Assembly: GCF_047948215.1 (NCBI RefSeq) | Contig: NC_134455.1 | Span: 76,447,189-76,511,188, forward strand | Direction: 5' to 3' | From: Lycorma delicatula | Taxonomy: Eukaryota; Arthropoda; Insecta; Hemiptera; Fulgoridae | Length of the DNA stretch: 64,000 nt | Part shown: piece by piece, positions 11,833-24,160 of the stretch | Layout: every line of letters starts with the position of its first letter | How positions within the stretch are numbered: the first letter of the stretch is position 1 | Notes under the pieces: generated by a model | Databases searched by the model: none | The model's input: the letters and a program-made list of their open reading frames with translations, nothing else | What the model was told of the DNA's origin: nothing | Translations under genes and position numbers: made by a program

Positions 11833-12007
11833 AATCAAGTTTAAATTAATGTATACATTTTAGCGTATCAGAAGTAACTAACATTAATTTTTTTTTTAAT
11901 TTTTACTGATGATTATAATAAGCAAACGAAGTAAATGTTTATTTAAAAAAACACTCTTATACGATAAACGCCCAGATTTTAAGAGGTCATTTAATTTTTA
12001 ATTTCAT

Positions 12008-12031
12008 TATATATATATATATATATATATC
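12008..12031. repeat. (TA)n microsatellite
   Basis: About 12 TA units. Confidence 0.9.
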
Positions 12032-12220
12032 TATATAAAATATGTACAGTTGAATTGAAAAATATTAAAGACCTTTCATTTTTACTCCTCAATTTTTTAC
12101 AGCCATTATGAAGTAAGCTGTAAAGCTTTAACTGATCGGCAGGTATATAACGCTGAATAATGTAAGGGATAAATTCTTAAAAAATATTACTAAAATTTAG
12201 CTTTTTTTCCTAAGGTATAT

Positions 12221-12390
12221 ATTGCAATCTGTTCAACTAGGGAATAAGCAACCCCTCTGGGTGAATGAGATGAATATGATAAGTAAATGAGGTGTCTTGT
12301 ACATAGTCAGGCCGACCATTCCTGAGACGGGTGGTAAGTTGAACCCAAACCATCAAAGTACACCGTCGATATCTACTGTCTGTTGAGTGT
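12221..12390 (-). mobile_element. SINE family A copy 3 (tail type 3), 5'-truncated
   Basis: On the minus strand the family A body (GATGGTTTGGGTTCAACTTA; CAGGAATGGTCGGCCTGAC) is followed by a 3' end different from tail type 1, including GGGTTGCTTATTCC and GTTGAACAGATTGCAAT. The same tail is on the copy at 29937-30240. The head is lost at about 12390. Confidence 0.75.
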
Positions 12391-12582
12391 TTATCGTATG
12401 TTTTTATACGTTTTTTTTATAATTTTGATTATTTTGCTGTGAATTTGTTTTTTTGTATTTTTAGCATAATCAATTGTATATGTATAACTAGTTTAAAAGT
12501 TATTTTGTAAGAAGTAAATCATTATACATTATGGTTTATACCATGTTTACAATTATTTTTTAATCTTTTTTTTAAAAATAAG

Positions 12583-12675
12583 GTGACAGCACAGTTACAC
12601 AGTTAAAGGACTTTCCCGTTACGAAGGCTAAAACCGCGTTCCGGGAAAATCCTACAACTGTGGGTTGTTTCAGAT

Positions 12676-12725
<50 letters not shown>

Positions 12726-13487
12726 TAATCTAAAATATTTATCATTTTATCAAAATAAAATATTTTTCGGTTGTTTAATTCAATGATTCTAACTAAAGCG
12801 CACGTGTGGCGGTACTTACAGCGATGGTCGGCACTAACTAAACTAATGAAATTTCACAATTTACATAGAACAAATTTCGCTCGTAAAATCGGTAGACTGT
12901 TGTATCCGTGAGACTTAAAGCACCAGATACCGAGTCAACGAGGCGATTAAGTTCGAGATCCGGTGAGACCGAATTACTTTTTTACCCTTTAAATATTATT
13001 TTACCGCTCACCTGTGACGTCACATAATAACATTAGTATAGAGCATTTTTTGTAGTGAGGGATGCGATTTTGCAAATACATTTTTTTGCATATATTGCTA
13101 TTTTTTAATTGTTAACAAATTCCTAAGAAAAATATGATCTTAATTAGGCGAAATCTCCAAATACTGAGGGTGACCTTGCTCTACAGCCTCAACCCCTTCA
13201 CCTTTTAAATTGAATACTTAATGGCTCCAATACCCCATATATAGAGGTAATCTAACCAAGTTTGTCAAAATCGGTCCAGTAGTTTTGGAGATATAAGGTG
13301 ATTTAGAGGCTAACACCGAACATGCAAACGTATATACGAATATCCGGAAAATTTCCATCCGGTTTTTAAGGTTTCTTAGGTGTCAAAACGTCAAGATCCG
13401 GTGAAAAACGCATATTCCCAAATTGATACGATTACAATTTATTCCCTTATAAAGCTAGAGATCTGCTTACTCTAGACGAGAAAGTAA
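12583..13487 (-). repeat. Composite interspersed repeat family R, copy 4 (near complete)
   Basis: Reverse-oriented copy beginning with GTGACAGCACAGTT and CTTTCCCGTTACGAAGGC. It then has a (CA)n tract, TCAATGATTCTAACTAAAGC near 12779, and a tRNA-like segment at 12890-12975 with a B-box-like GTTCGAGATCCGG. CCGCTCACCTGTGACG lies near 13003, TTGTTAACAAATTCCTAAG near 13109, and it ends at GACGAGAAAGTAA near 13487. It matches the copy at 9155-10072 along nearly its whole length, which makes these two the best guide to the family limits. Confidence 0.75.
12676..12724. repeat. (CA)n microsatellite inside repeat R
   Basis: About 22 CA units lie where the other R copies have a short TGTG/CACA run, so the tract has expanded from a family-internal seed. 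Confidence 0.95.
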
Positions 13488-14964
13488 TAATTGTTGAGCG
13501 ATTATAAAGTTATACCATTTTTTGCCTTTATGATAAGCTTAATTTTTTATTGTTTTTAAAAGATTACATTGGCGTGTAAATTAATTTTTATTACCTAAAA
13601 AGATTTTTAAAACAAGAAAATTGTTTATATTTAGCTGTTTAAAAAAATATATGAAGTAAAATAATAATTTTCAGTTTTATTAATCTTTTTTTGGAAATCA
13701 TGAAAAAAAAGATTGAATTGAATTCTAGTTGATTAACCAATTTGTGTTGGGTTTCAGTTTTATAAAAAAAAAAATCATAAACATCCGTATTTACTAATAT
13801 AAATGAAAGTTGTTAGTGTTTGTTATTATTTTTTTAATGTAACTATTAGTTTTGTCACTATTACTATTATTATTTCACACTGATAAGAGTTATCAACATA
13901 TTTATATAGTAACCTCATTTATGTTATTTAATAATGAAAGATTACTCTTTCTGTTAGTAAAGTATTACTATTATTAAACATTACTATTATTAACTAAACA
14001 CATTTTTTTCACATTTATTTACGTTTTTGCACGTGTATATTGATAAAATTTAAAATCCCAGTGTGTGCTAATGTGTGTCTTTATCAATATTAATTAAAAA
14101 TAATTTTAATTTTATTTTGCAATCAATTGTTACCTAATAAATAATTACCAGTTCTTCTATACTCTGCAGTAACCCGAATAAAAGAAGGTATCCTTGACAA
14201 TTTAGATAATAAGTTTGACCTTGACACAAGTAAATGCAACTCTTGAAAGAATTATGAAATTTTATTGAACATCGGTAAAAATTTGAGATCTTAAAAAAGT
14301 ATTTATTTTAATTAATTTTTATATTCTAAAGTTTCAACATTTTTATTCTTTTTAAAATCAAAGTAATGAAAAACTAAACAAAATTTAAGCGAAAAGAAAT
14401 ATTTGTAATTTATATAAATATTCTAAACAGTTTTGTTAGCGACCAGAAAAACTTATGTTTTCCTAGCGGTATTTTTATTTGTTGAACTTCACCGCCAAAA
14501 TTTAGTTTTAGTAATCATATAATTTTTTTTCTTTTTTCGTTTACAAACTACACCTTTAATCTTAGTTATTTTTTTTTCAAGTATTGTCAATTTACCCGAT
14601 AATTCTTTCAGAAGATAAAATTTATATGATTTAAAAAAGTATAAAATCAGGTACGCTGTATATAAAATTTATAAGAATTTTAATTTATTAATTTTTTTCT
14701 TTAATTTTCATACATATTTGTCCTCTTTTTTTCTAAGTAGAAAAATATAAATTAAATTTTTAAACTGCCAGAAATAAAAAATTAAAGTAATGGATTATTA
14801 TTATTTTGTTGATTTTGTATATATGTATACTATTTTAAGATTTTTTTAATAAAAGAATTTAATTAAAACAGATCTGAACAATTTGAACTCTAAGATTTTT
14901 TATGACATCCCTTAACTTCACTTTCTGATTGAGTTAAATCGTGTTTTTTTCTAAATACTTTTAC
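13488..14964. other. AT-rich filler
   Basis: No repeat or open frame was noticed; TTATTATT-type low complexity occurs around 13820-13990. Confidence 0.55.
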
Positions 14965-15225
14965 TTATAGTCGCATCAACAATTAAATGCATTATTAGTG
15001 TAATTTAACTGTACCGGTAAATTTGTAGTCTTGAACAAACTCAGGTCAACTACTCCTGAAACGTGTGGTTAATTGAAACCCAGCCACCAAAGAACACCGA
15101 TATCCAAGATAAAAGTAACATGATATCCAAATAAAAGTACCTTTATTACAATTTGAATCTGAAAACTTCAAATTCGAAATCAGCTGATATTCGCCGACGA
15201 GTTTACAACTAGACCAACCCGATGG
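14965..15225 (-). mobile_element. SINE family A copy 4 (tail type 2)
   Basis: On the minus strand the copy shows a tRNA-like head (15130-15220, with TCAGCTGATTTCGAA), the family body and tail type 2. That tail corresponds to GCATCAACAATTAAATGC at about 14973-14990 on the plus strand. The same tail occurs on the copies at 30270-30550 and 47081-47365. Confidence 0.8.
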
Positions 15226-17387
15226 CTTTTTTTAAATTTTTACGACTAAAATATATAAATTTTATATGTTTTAGCTCTAACAATATAATTAGTTAAAAAT
15301 TGCATGTTCATAGTTTCTTAGTATTAGAAAAAACACACAAAATGATTTGTTATACTAGAGAATTTTTCTACCCTTCGTAATACATATTATTAATGATAAA
15401 ACTGAAATTTATGTAACAAATATATACGTATAAATGTTTTCTGCAGATTAGAATGTTATGAAATTTTTTATGTCAAAAAATGTTATAATCTTTAAGTATT
15501 GTCAAAGAAAATTGAAAAGTAAAAATTTTTTTTTATTGAATTTTATGAAGAATCCAAGTGTAGCGTAGTGTTTCATTACAAAAGCCGGTTGTATATTTAC
15601 TACGCGAAAGAATAACAAAAGATAAAAAATAAAACCAGTAAAAGTACTTGAATGACATATAAAAAGAGGAATAAGTTAACAGAGTTGAGAAGAAGGTGAC
15701 TGGAATGGAAAGAATGAATCAAGATAGAAATGTATGGTAGAAAAAAAATGTTGTATACTATAGTATAATAACAACCAAATAGGAAGATTGACAACAAGAA
15801 GAAAATAATTGAAGTTTTTTATTTACATAAAAAAAAAAACAGAATAAAATTATTTAAAACATTTTATTTTTTAACTACAAATATTTCATCGTTTTGTAAA
15901 TTGTAAATAAAAGTCATTTTTCTTAAAATAAAATGAATTTAACTATAAGCACAAAAAAATTATTTTATTTATTTTTATAAATTTTAAAACAAAAACTCAT
16001 AAATAATGTGGAAAAAAGATTATAATAAGAAAAGGAAGGAAAAATTAAAAGTAGATAGAGAAGAAATAACTATGATGGCAACTAATTATTATAAATAATT
16101 ATTATTACTTCAAAATGTAACAAAGAATTAATATATATATTAATGGGATACTACATTTTATGGAGAATAATTTTTAATGTTTAAAATACACAAAATTAAC
16201 CGTAATTATGAATAAAGCCTGTATAAAATAGTACAACAAGAAAGATTTGTTTTTAATATTTTAACAACAAAAAAAAAATTAAAAATTATACTTGAATAAT
16301 AAAATTTAGAATGTTACGTTAATAATGTTTTATCTAGTTTGTTACTTAATATACAATTATATTTACTTAATCTTTATATAATATTAAACAAATATATACT
16401 TTTTGAATGTATCTGAGGTTTTTTATACGTACAAAAAAGCAGCAATTCAAATAAATATACTATATAAAAAATCATGGATGTATTGAAATTAAATATCGTA
16501 AATATTGATTGTAATTACATAATACAAACTCCATAGCAAGAGATATTACAAAGATATAAAAAAAGAAATGTTTGATAAATTCCCGCCATATATAACGAGG
16601 TATTTATTTCAGTTAGTTTTATTACAGTTTATACTATAAAATTATTTCCTGCCGATCATAATCTAGCAAAAACTTAAATTACCGATAATATTTAATTTTA
16701 TTTCAACTTAAATGCTACTGATTGTTATTATTTTTATTACTCTTATTGTTCATATTAATTTGTCTATTTTTTAATATTATTTTACAACGATTATTTTGAA
16801 ATTGATTTGAATATATTAGTTAAATATTATAAAATAATAGATGAATAAATGAAATAAATATTCTTTTATGGAAAAAAAATGATATAAAATATAAATAATA
16901 CGAGTATATTATAACTTTATCATAATATTACAATCTCTATTCACAAAATCTATCAGTATACTACAAAATAAATAACTGCATGACTTAACATCCTTTAAAA
17001 GAAGATCTTTTAATTTGTTTTTTTTTATTTACATTTTAATAAATTATTTATAAGGCCTAAAACGAAATAAAATTTTTTTTTGAGTTTTAGCGAACTTCAT
17101 GACCTAATATAAAATAAATTTTGAACAAGAAAACCACTAAAAAGAAGTGACAATATTATTTAGATTTAGGTCTTCGTTTAGCTATAAATTTATATTTTTA
17201 TAAGTTGTTTTTACATGAAAAATAATCATATCAAGTTTATATATTTATTCAATTCTTTTTTGCATCTATACTTCTTCAAGAAAATCTAAAAGATTGTAAA
17301 ATAATTAATATTAGTTTCTTTGAATTATGAAGTATAGTCGATTTTATTGCAGGCAGAATGGCTTAAATGTTAATAATATTAATCTTA

Positions 17388-17391
<4 letters not shown>
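15226..17391. other. AT-rich filler
   Basis: More than 2 kb of low-complexity AT sequence. The only sizeable frame (15600-15797, minus) is Leu/Phe/Tyr-rich chance coding of A/T-rich DNA. Confidence 0.55.
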
Positions 17392-17439
<48 letters not shown>

Positions 17440-17460
17440 TGTGGGCGTGCGCGCGCGTGC
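17392..17460. repeat. Compound (GT)n-(GA)n-(GC)n microsatellite
   Basis: About 20 GT units are followed by four to five GA units and a GCGC/GTGC run. The alternating purine-pyrimidine GT and GC parts are candidates for Z-DNA. Confidence 0.95.
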
Positions 17461-18299
17461 ACATGCGTGAACGCTTGCAAGTAAGTATATTGAATAAATA
17501 AAACTGTTGAAATATTGTACCATTACAATGCATCACTTTATTACTTGAAGTATTATGTTATATTTTTAAAAACCGGATATCATTTTATTTTATTTTTCCT
17601 AAAAATACAACTAAAAATATACCACCTCTCTTTTATGCATCTACAGACATGCGTAAGTTTATTTTTATATGTAAACAGAGCTCACCTGTCAAATCGGTGG
17701 AGTCAACAACAATGTATTGCGATATATAACATACACGACAACAATCATGACTATCGCGATAATCCTTTAACGAAATAAATATTATATTGGTGTTCACAAT
17801 AATTGACTAAAACTAATAAACGCCCGTTCTTTTTACGTTAGGGACTGATATAAGCTCGATTTACGTTATACAGAGTAGCATCAATCATTATAAAACCGGG
17901 AAAATACTGCGTACTAAATATCCCGCACGATTAATAGACGCTTTCGTTCGTTGAAGATTATTATATGACCTTGCAGTTGTTCCTTAACCTCAGATGTTTT
18001 AAAAGTGAACGCGAAGAGGAGGCTCTCTTAGATTCATGAAGATGCAGGTAAAAAATAAAAACAGAACAAAAAATAAAACGAGGGAGATATAACGGGGCGG
18101 GGATGGGAACCGGAGGGGAACTGCAGCGCGTTCAGATAGCAGAAAGGTAGAGGAGGGATCGTTTGTGCAGCGCACATGAAATGCATGTTGTATGCATCAT
18201 ATAAGACCGTCGGCCCGTACATATATGAGATGCGATGCAGTCCGGTCTTATTTCTGAACAATAAAACATAATTAGAAAACACAAACACGTTGTCATGAT
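17461..18299. other. Mixed-composition non-coding stretch
   Basis: Segments at 17690-17770, 17820-17990 and 18010-18260 are less AT-rich than their surroundings and lack repeat matches elsewhere in the window. They hold no convincing frame. They could be regulatory DNA in the long intron or old transposon debris. Confidence 0.35.
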
Positions 18300-18335
18300 G
18301 TGCCGGGTTGGTCTAGGTCATGGGTAAAGCACATC
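18300..18335 (+). mobile_element. Possible SINE family A head fragment
   Basis: GCCGGGTTGGTCTAGGTCAT resembles the start of the family A tRNA-like head (CCGGTTGGTCTAGTGGTAA type) but breaks off at once. It is short, so a chance match is possible. Confidence 0.3.
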
Positions 18336-18705
18336 ATCGGTATCAAAAGACATGTGAATGCATACGATAATAGGCCTTAATAGTATGTGTCGCTTGCATC
18401 GAGTTAAAACTTGTGTTATTTTTTTTTTTTTTTTTTTGTTGCATCTTAGTGCATATATGCATTCTTAGTACAGTCTTGGCTATAAAAAACGCCTCTGTGA
18501 GTCCATTGATCTCACTCGGCCTCAATTAGACGATAACCTCGATAGCATAAACTACTTACCTACCACCAGCGACTATCATTTCAAATCTCAAATTTTAAAA
18601 CAAAATCTTAGTGTTTATTATTATGAATGCTTAGGGATAAATTATAAAACCGTGAGCGTACTATTTAACATCTTTTATTTAAAATAATACCATTGGGTGA
18701 TTTTT

Positions 18706-18746
<41 letters not shown>
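18706..18746. repeat. (CA)n-(TA)n microsatellite
   Basis: About 12 CA units pass into 8 TA units. Confidence 0.95.
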
Positions 18747-20107
18747 AACCATATGGAGATAGAAAGAGAAAAAATGTGTTTGTACAAAATTGTGAATTTT
18801 AAAAGATGAAAAAAGATAAATATTAAAATAATATTTAATTTTTCATAAAAATCCTTAAAGATTAAAATGAAGGATATTTTTTAACAATGAAATATTTAAA
18901 AAAATCTTAATTAAACGTAATTTAAAAACTTATAACTTTATCTTAAATTTTTGTGAATATATTAAAATATTACTTTATTTTTGTCTTATATAAACTACTT
19001 TTCCCAGATTTTTATGAACTAAGAACGAATTTTAAAGACTATATATATATATATATCCTTATTAATATCAATATTTAACAAGGTTATAATTAAAATATAT
19101 TTAATTTTTATCACGAAACCAAAAATAAAATAAAAATATTTACTATAAAATATAGAAAATTTTAAATAACAAAATAAATACAAATATCATTTGTATTTCA
19201 TATTACTCCTTTTTCACAGTATTTTATAAAAGTAATTCCTAAATTTAATAGAAGATTAATCAAATCAACAAAATAAGTATTCCATTTATACTGTGTGCAT
19301 ATAGAGTAGTAAAAATACAAGGTAAAATAAAACTTAAATCTTGAAAATTATAGAAAGAATAAGAAATAAGAGTAATGAAAAATCTTCAAATATACTAAAA
19401 CTTGTGGCAAGAGTTAAATAACTTAAATGATATCCAGATTTATGCGTGTCACCAATAATAACATATATTATAAAAAATAGTTAAGTAGGATAAAAAAAAC
19501 TCACTGTATCTCTAATAAAAAGGAAAAAATACAAGAATAAAGATATTAATTATATGTGTATGACATCCTATCTTAAAATTTTATGTTTACTAAATGAAAA
19601 GAGGTAACCAAACTTAAATCTTTAATAACTTATCCTTCAATATTACAAATTCGAAATGACTACTCTAAGATCTCATTTAAAACATATGATGATTGAAAGA
19701 TAAAAACTTTATCCAGACTGGTATAATTTATAAAAAAGACTATATTCGAAAAATAAACATAAAAAGTACCAATATTTCTACAATGTTGATAAATTGATTA
19801 TAAACAGCATAAATACTGCTAAAAAATACATAATTTGTAAAAATTATTTTCAACTTCTAAATTTGTTTATAGCGCAAAATTTTTCATTAATTATAAATTA
19901 ATATCGATATTTATACCTTAAAAAAAATATTTATACTTTTATTGTTCTACGCTTATTTTTATCCAATTTACCTTGGGTTAAGCAAATTAAATTTGATGAA
20001 ATTTTTTAAGATCAGATGGTAGGTCAGGGGAGAGTATTATGGTTTTTCATCAGATTTTTATCTTGATGCAAAAACACTAGAAGAAATATAGCCTGGAAAT
20101 TTAAAAG
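18747..20107. other. AT-rich filler
   Basis: Nothing recognisable apart from short TATATA runs near 19040. Confidence 0.55.
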
Positions 20108-20195
20108 AAAATGCCATGCCTAACCGCAATTCGAACACTTAATCTTTAGTTAAAAGGAGGAGATGCTACAACTTTACCTTGGTAGCAAAAATTAT
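20108..20195 (-). mobile_element. SINE family B copy 3, fragment
   Basis: The minus strand carries a tRNA-like core with GTGTTCGAATTGCGGTTAGG followed by CATGGCATTTTC, the family B head/body junction. Only the head and the first body bases are present. Confidence 0.6.
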
Positions 20196-20249
20196 TCTAA
20201 GAATAATTTTATCTTCTAAGAAAATAAACCTTAGTGAAAGTTCTTAGCA

Positions 20250-20345
20250 CCTTTTTTTACCTCCGGAACCACCGCTAATATTGCTTCAGAGGATGAGATG
20301 AATGATTTGTAGCGTGTGTGAAAAATGGCATTTCTGACCGGGATT
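20250..20345 (-). mobile_element. SINE family B fragment carrying tail type 1
   Basis: On the minus strand CCCGGTCAGAAATGCCATTT with TTTCACACACGCTAC (family B body) is followed by ATCCTCTGAAGCAATATTAG and GGTGGTTCCGGAGGTAAAAA. This last part is the same 3' tail found on family A copies at 1, 4085 and 27425. The element thus joins a family B body to a tail used by family A. Confidence 0.65.
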
Positions 20346-20521
20346 TATATTAACTTTTATCATGATATATTTCCTACAATATTTATTAATTTTATGATAT
20401 ACTATTCTTATTTGTGAATTTAAACTATTATTACCATTAACAGGTTTTTGTTTATAATAGTTTAGCAAAGAGTTCTTACTATGTTTAAACAGATTAAGTC
20501 TAATTTACTTAGTATTTTTTT

Positions 20522-21150
20522 TCACTTTTCCCTTCTACGCCATTGCTGTAGAAGGGGAAGTATTGTAATCGGTTCAATTTGGAAACATGCGGTTTTCACC
20601 GAATCTTGATGTTTTTACACCTAAGGAACCCAAAAAACAAAAAAAAAAACCGGATGGAAATTTTTCGAATGTTCGTATGTACGTGTGTGTGTTCGGTGTC
20701 GCACTCTAAATCATCTTATATCTCCAGAACTACTGGACCGATTTGACAAGACTTGGTCAGATTACTTCTATACATAAGGCATTGATGCCATTAAATGTTC
20801 AACTCAAACGGTCAAGAGGGTAAGGCTGTAGACCGAAGTCATACTCTCAGTATCTCGAGATTTTGCCTAATTAAGGTCATACTTTTCTTAGGCACATTTG
20901 TTAACAATTAAAAAATAATATTTACAAAACAAATTTGTTCAAAATCGCACCCTCACCACAAGTGGGTATACTACTTCAATAGTACCCCCTGTCACCACAA
21001 GAAGCTCTAGTCTAGCAGTGACGTAAAGCTGTACAAAAAATGTAATATTTAAATAAAATTATAAATATTTTAAATTAAGTTATTTGAATAAGCCGTGCAT
21101 CAGTAAAAAACTGCATGACGGATAATCTTATAACTGTGTTGTCAGCATTT
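20522..21150 (+). repeat. Composite interspersed repeat family R, copy 5, internally deleted
   Basis: The left half is well preserved: TCACTTTTCCCTTCTACG, TTGTAATCGGTTCAATTTGG, AAATCATCTTATATCTCCAG near 20707, ATCTCGAGATTTTGCCTAAT near 20852 and CACATTTGTTAACAATTA. After the CTCACCACAAG block the tRNA-like segment is missing. The copy then resumes at ATTTAAATAAAATTATAAAT and ends with ACTGTGTTGTCAGCATTT near 21133. A near-duplicate CACCACAAG at about 20952 and 20993 brackets a segment matching copy 2. Confidence 0.7.
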
Positions 21151-21334
21151 TTAATTAAAAATGCGTAAATCACAGATAACACAGTAAAAAAATATTTTGT
21201 AAATATTTTGTATTGATAAGAAAATTTATAATTTTATTAAATAAATTAATCGAGTAAATTTAAAAGAAAAAAACTACTTATTGTCGTTCTTAGCTTTAAT
21301 TTTTTGTACTATAAAAAAAGGCTACTAATATTCA

Positions 21335-21339
<5 letters not shown>

Positions 21340-21376
<37 letters not shown>
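21340..21376. repeat. (TA)n microsatellite
   Basis: About 18 TA units. Confidence 0.95.
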
Positions 21377-21378
<2 letters not shown>

Positions 21379-23877
21379 CGAAACCAATAGTACATTAGAT
21401 ATGGTTCATTAATTAATTTGCCTAACAAAAATCTATAAATAATAAATTGTTGATTTAGTCTTGTAACAAAATTTGAATGTCTATTTAGAAAAAGGTTTAG
21501 CTTACTCTTTCTCATTTTTATTAAGTGGATTTTTAAAATTTTATGTCTATAAAAAATTGAAGAAATACTATGGTAAATCAGCCTATTTGAACTACATAAA
21601 TTTAAAATAGGGTTGTAGAAAATAAATTGTTTATATCAACTGATTTGAGTTTATGTGAATCTAAGATTTGAGGAATATAATTATCTGAAACTGTTATGAA
21701 ACTATTTGAGTTTAATATTAACCTTGTAATTAATAATATTTCAAACTAAAAATTTAAAAACATGTATGTCATATAAGAAAAAATATAATTAAATAAAACC
21801 TAATTATGTACCATAAGTTATTGCATTTTCTTACAAAAATAAATCTTTAATAATTTTATTGATCTTAAAGTATTTGTTTACCTTTCGTATTCATATACGG
21901 TTGAAAGATTTATGAAACGCTACATTAAATCAATTAAGTCTTCATCTCCCTTAGCAAATTCAACTTCAAAAAGGCTGTAATCAATGGTATTCTTTTAATT
22001 TATTGTAGTTCACACCTAAGTTGTTACAGTTTTCAGTTATACATTAACTTATCCATCTGATAATCTCTTCATAATGTTAAAATTTCTAAACAAATTTAAA
22101 AAAAAGTTTACTTGAAAAATAAATGAAATTGTTAGCAAAATTTTATGTCTCAAATCTGGTTTTACGCTTGAAATGATATATATCTATGCATTTAAAGACA
22201 CATTAACTTCTACCAAATATATCGATGTTTTTGATTTTTTTAATCTTTTTAATTTTATGTAAATGATAGAAAAATACGATTATTTAAAAATTAGATAAAA
22301 TTAAAATCGTATAAAAAAGGAACCAATATAAAGTAATCGACAAAGTAATAGGTAAAAAAATATTGAAAAAGAATTTATGGATATATGAAATATAACTATA
22401 AACAATAATTTAATTTCTTTGGGCCTGATTTTTTCCCCTTCCAGCTTACCTTTTACACTAATATAAACATAGAGAGAGGGTGGACTAAGAGTTAGTTGTA
22501 TTAAAATGGTGTAGTATTTGAATACAACAGAACAACTTGTTATGTTGTACTCGTCAAAAAATAAATAAATAATGAGATAAGTTTGTATTCAACTATTATT
22601 TATTCCATCTATAAAATAGTCTTGGGTCAAATAATAAATTTAAGGTAGGAAAAGGTATTTAGATGATATAAAAATAAATAAATAAAAAAATATATATATA
22701 GAATGAAATTTGAATGACACGATTACACATAAAACGAACAAATTTACTCATCTGTTAGGAACAACATTGAACAGAGAAAGTAATTAGAATTAAGAATAAA
22801 TAATGACTAGTTGATTTAATGAAGTGAAAAGGACTAGGAAGAACTCTTCTGAATTTAGAAAATGGTCGGAAAAAATAGTTTATTCGTTCACAAAATTCTT
22901 TGGCAAACGTCGTACATCAAATCAATGGAGAATACACTATTTCAACTAGTAAATGAATTTTTTAAATTTATGAAGTGGATTCGATATTGGTATTTGAGAT
23001 TATTAATATCGGTAGAAGATTTTTTACTATCACGAAAAAACATGAAATAATAAAAGTAATGAAAATAGAAACAAAATGAAATATAATAAAATGTTATACA
23101 TTGAACAATTCTTTTAAAAAGCGTTTGCGTGTAACAATTATTTTCAATTCTAAACATGTAATTTTATAATGTAATAAATTAATGAACTAGATAAGGTGTT
23201 GAACATTAAGAAAATAATATACCTTTAAGGCATATACAACAGCTTAGTATATTCTGTTATTGTACTTAAACAAGGACTAAAATACCTTTCACTTTTCTTC
23301 AGCCCATAAACCAATATTCTATCTGTTTGATGTATGTTTTATCTTTAACAATATATTATAAGTAGGTTGCACTTCATAGATAGATAAACAGGTACACTGA
23401 AATAAACATGTGTTTTGATAAAAAAAATTATTCTTATATAAATAAACTAAAGCTATATTTCATGAAAAAGTTACTATTAATGCACGAAGTATTTTCATGA
23501 ATTTATTACGCGATTTTAAACGAACTGTATCCATTTTTTCTCATGAATAATAGATCATAAATTGTTAGTTGTCAGAAATATTTTTTAATTAAAGGAATTA
23601 CTGTGGGTTTGTTTGTTTCGTATTACTATATATATATCTCAGAATAATGTTACATGATATTTTATACATAATATTTAAATGCATCATGTTTTAAAAAAAT
23701 TTATCACTCACGTATGTTTAAATATTTTATGAAAGTTGATATATATTTAAATGTAAAAATTGTTAATATATAATTTATACATTTAAAATTTAAATATTAT
23801 TATTACATTTCTTTGTCCGACAATATACTTCTAAAGAAGATATTAAAATGAAATTCATTCAAGAAAAAAATAAAATA
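21377..23877. other. AT-rich filler
   Basis: About 2.5 kb without a repeat match or credible exon; the frames at 22862-23157 overlap on both strands and are A/T-biased. Confidence 0.55.
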
Positions 23878-23926
23878 GACGGGCCGGCATATGTGTGTGT
23901 GTATATATATATATAGCCGGCCCGTC
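23878..23926. repeat. Perfect 11-bp inverted repeat around a TG/TA microsatellite
   Basis: GACGGGCCGGC (23878-23888) and GCCGGCCCGTC (23916-23926) are exact reverse complements separated by 27 bases of (TG)n(TA)n. The GC-rich arms stand alone in AT-rich DNA and open the GC-rich block on their right. Confidence 0.9.
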
Positions 23927-24160
23927 GAGCCAGAACCTGGACCCTCGGGGCTCAGGAGATCCCCGAAGCCAACTCAGGGGCTCCTCGAGGCCACAGGGCT
24001 CACTCCAGGGTCACAGAGCTCACTTCGCCTTTCATTCCCATGTTGCCAGAGGGATCGACGGCCTGGAAACCCGCAGGCTAGTTCGGTCTCCTTTTTTGTC
24101 TACTCAGAGGGCTCTGCCCCTCGATCCCCCGCAGTGTTATCCTCGTGGTTGTGAGAATAA
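23916..24160. other. GC-rich island 1, origin unknown
   Basis: About 245 bases of sharply higher GC, with recurrent GGGGCTC/AGGGCTC words (near 23948, 23978 and 23995), followed by GAGAATAATACTGATAAATA at the right edge. Two plus frames stay open across it simply because stop codons are rare in GC-rich sequence, so no protein is called. A 5'-truncated retroposon or other insertion is possible, but I recognise no family. Confidence 0.5.
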
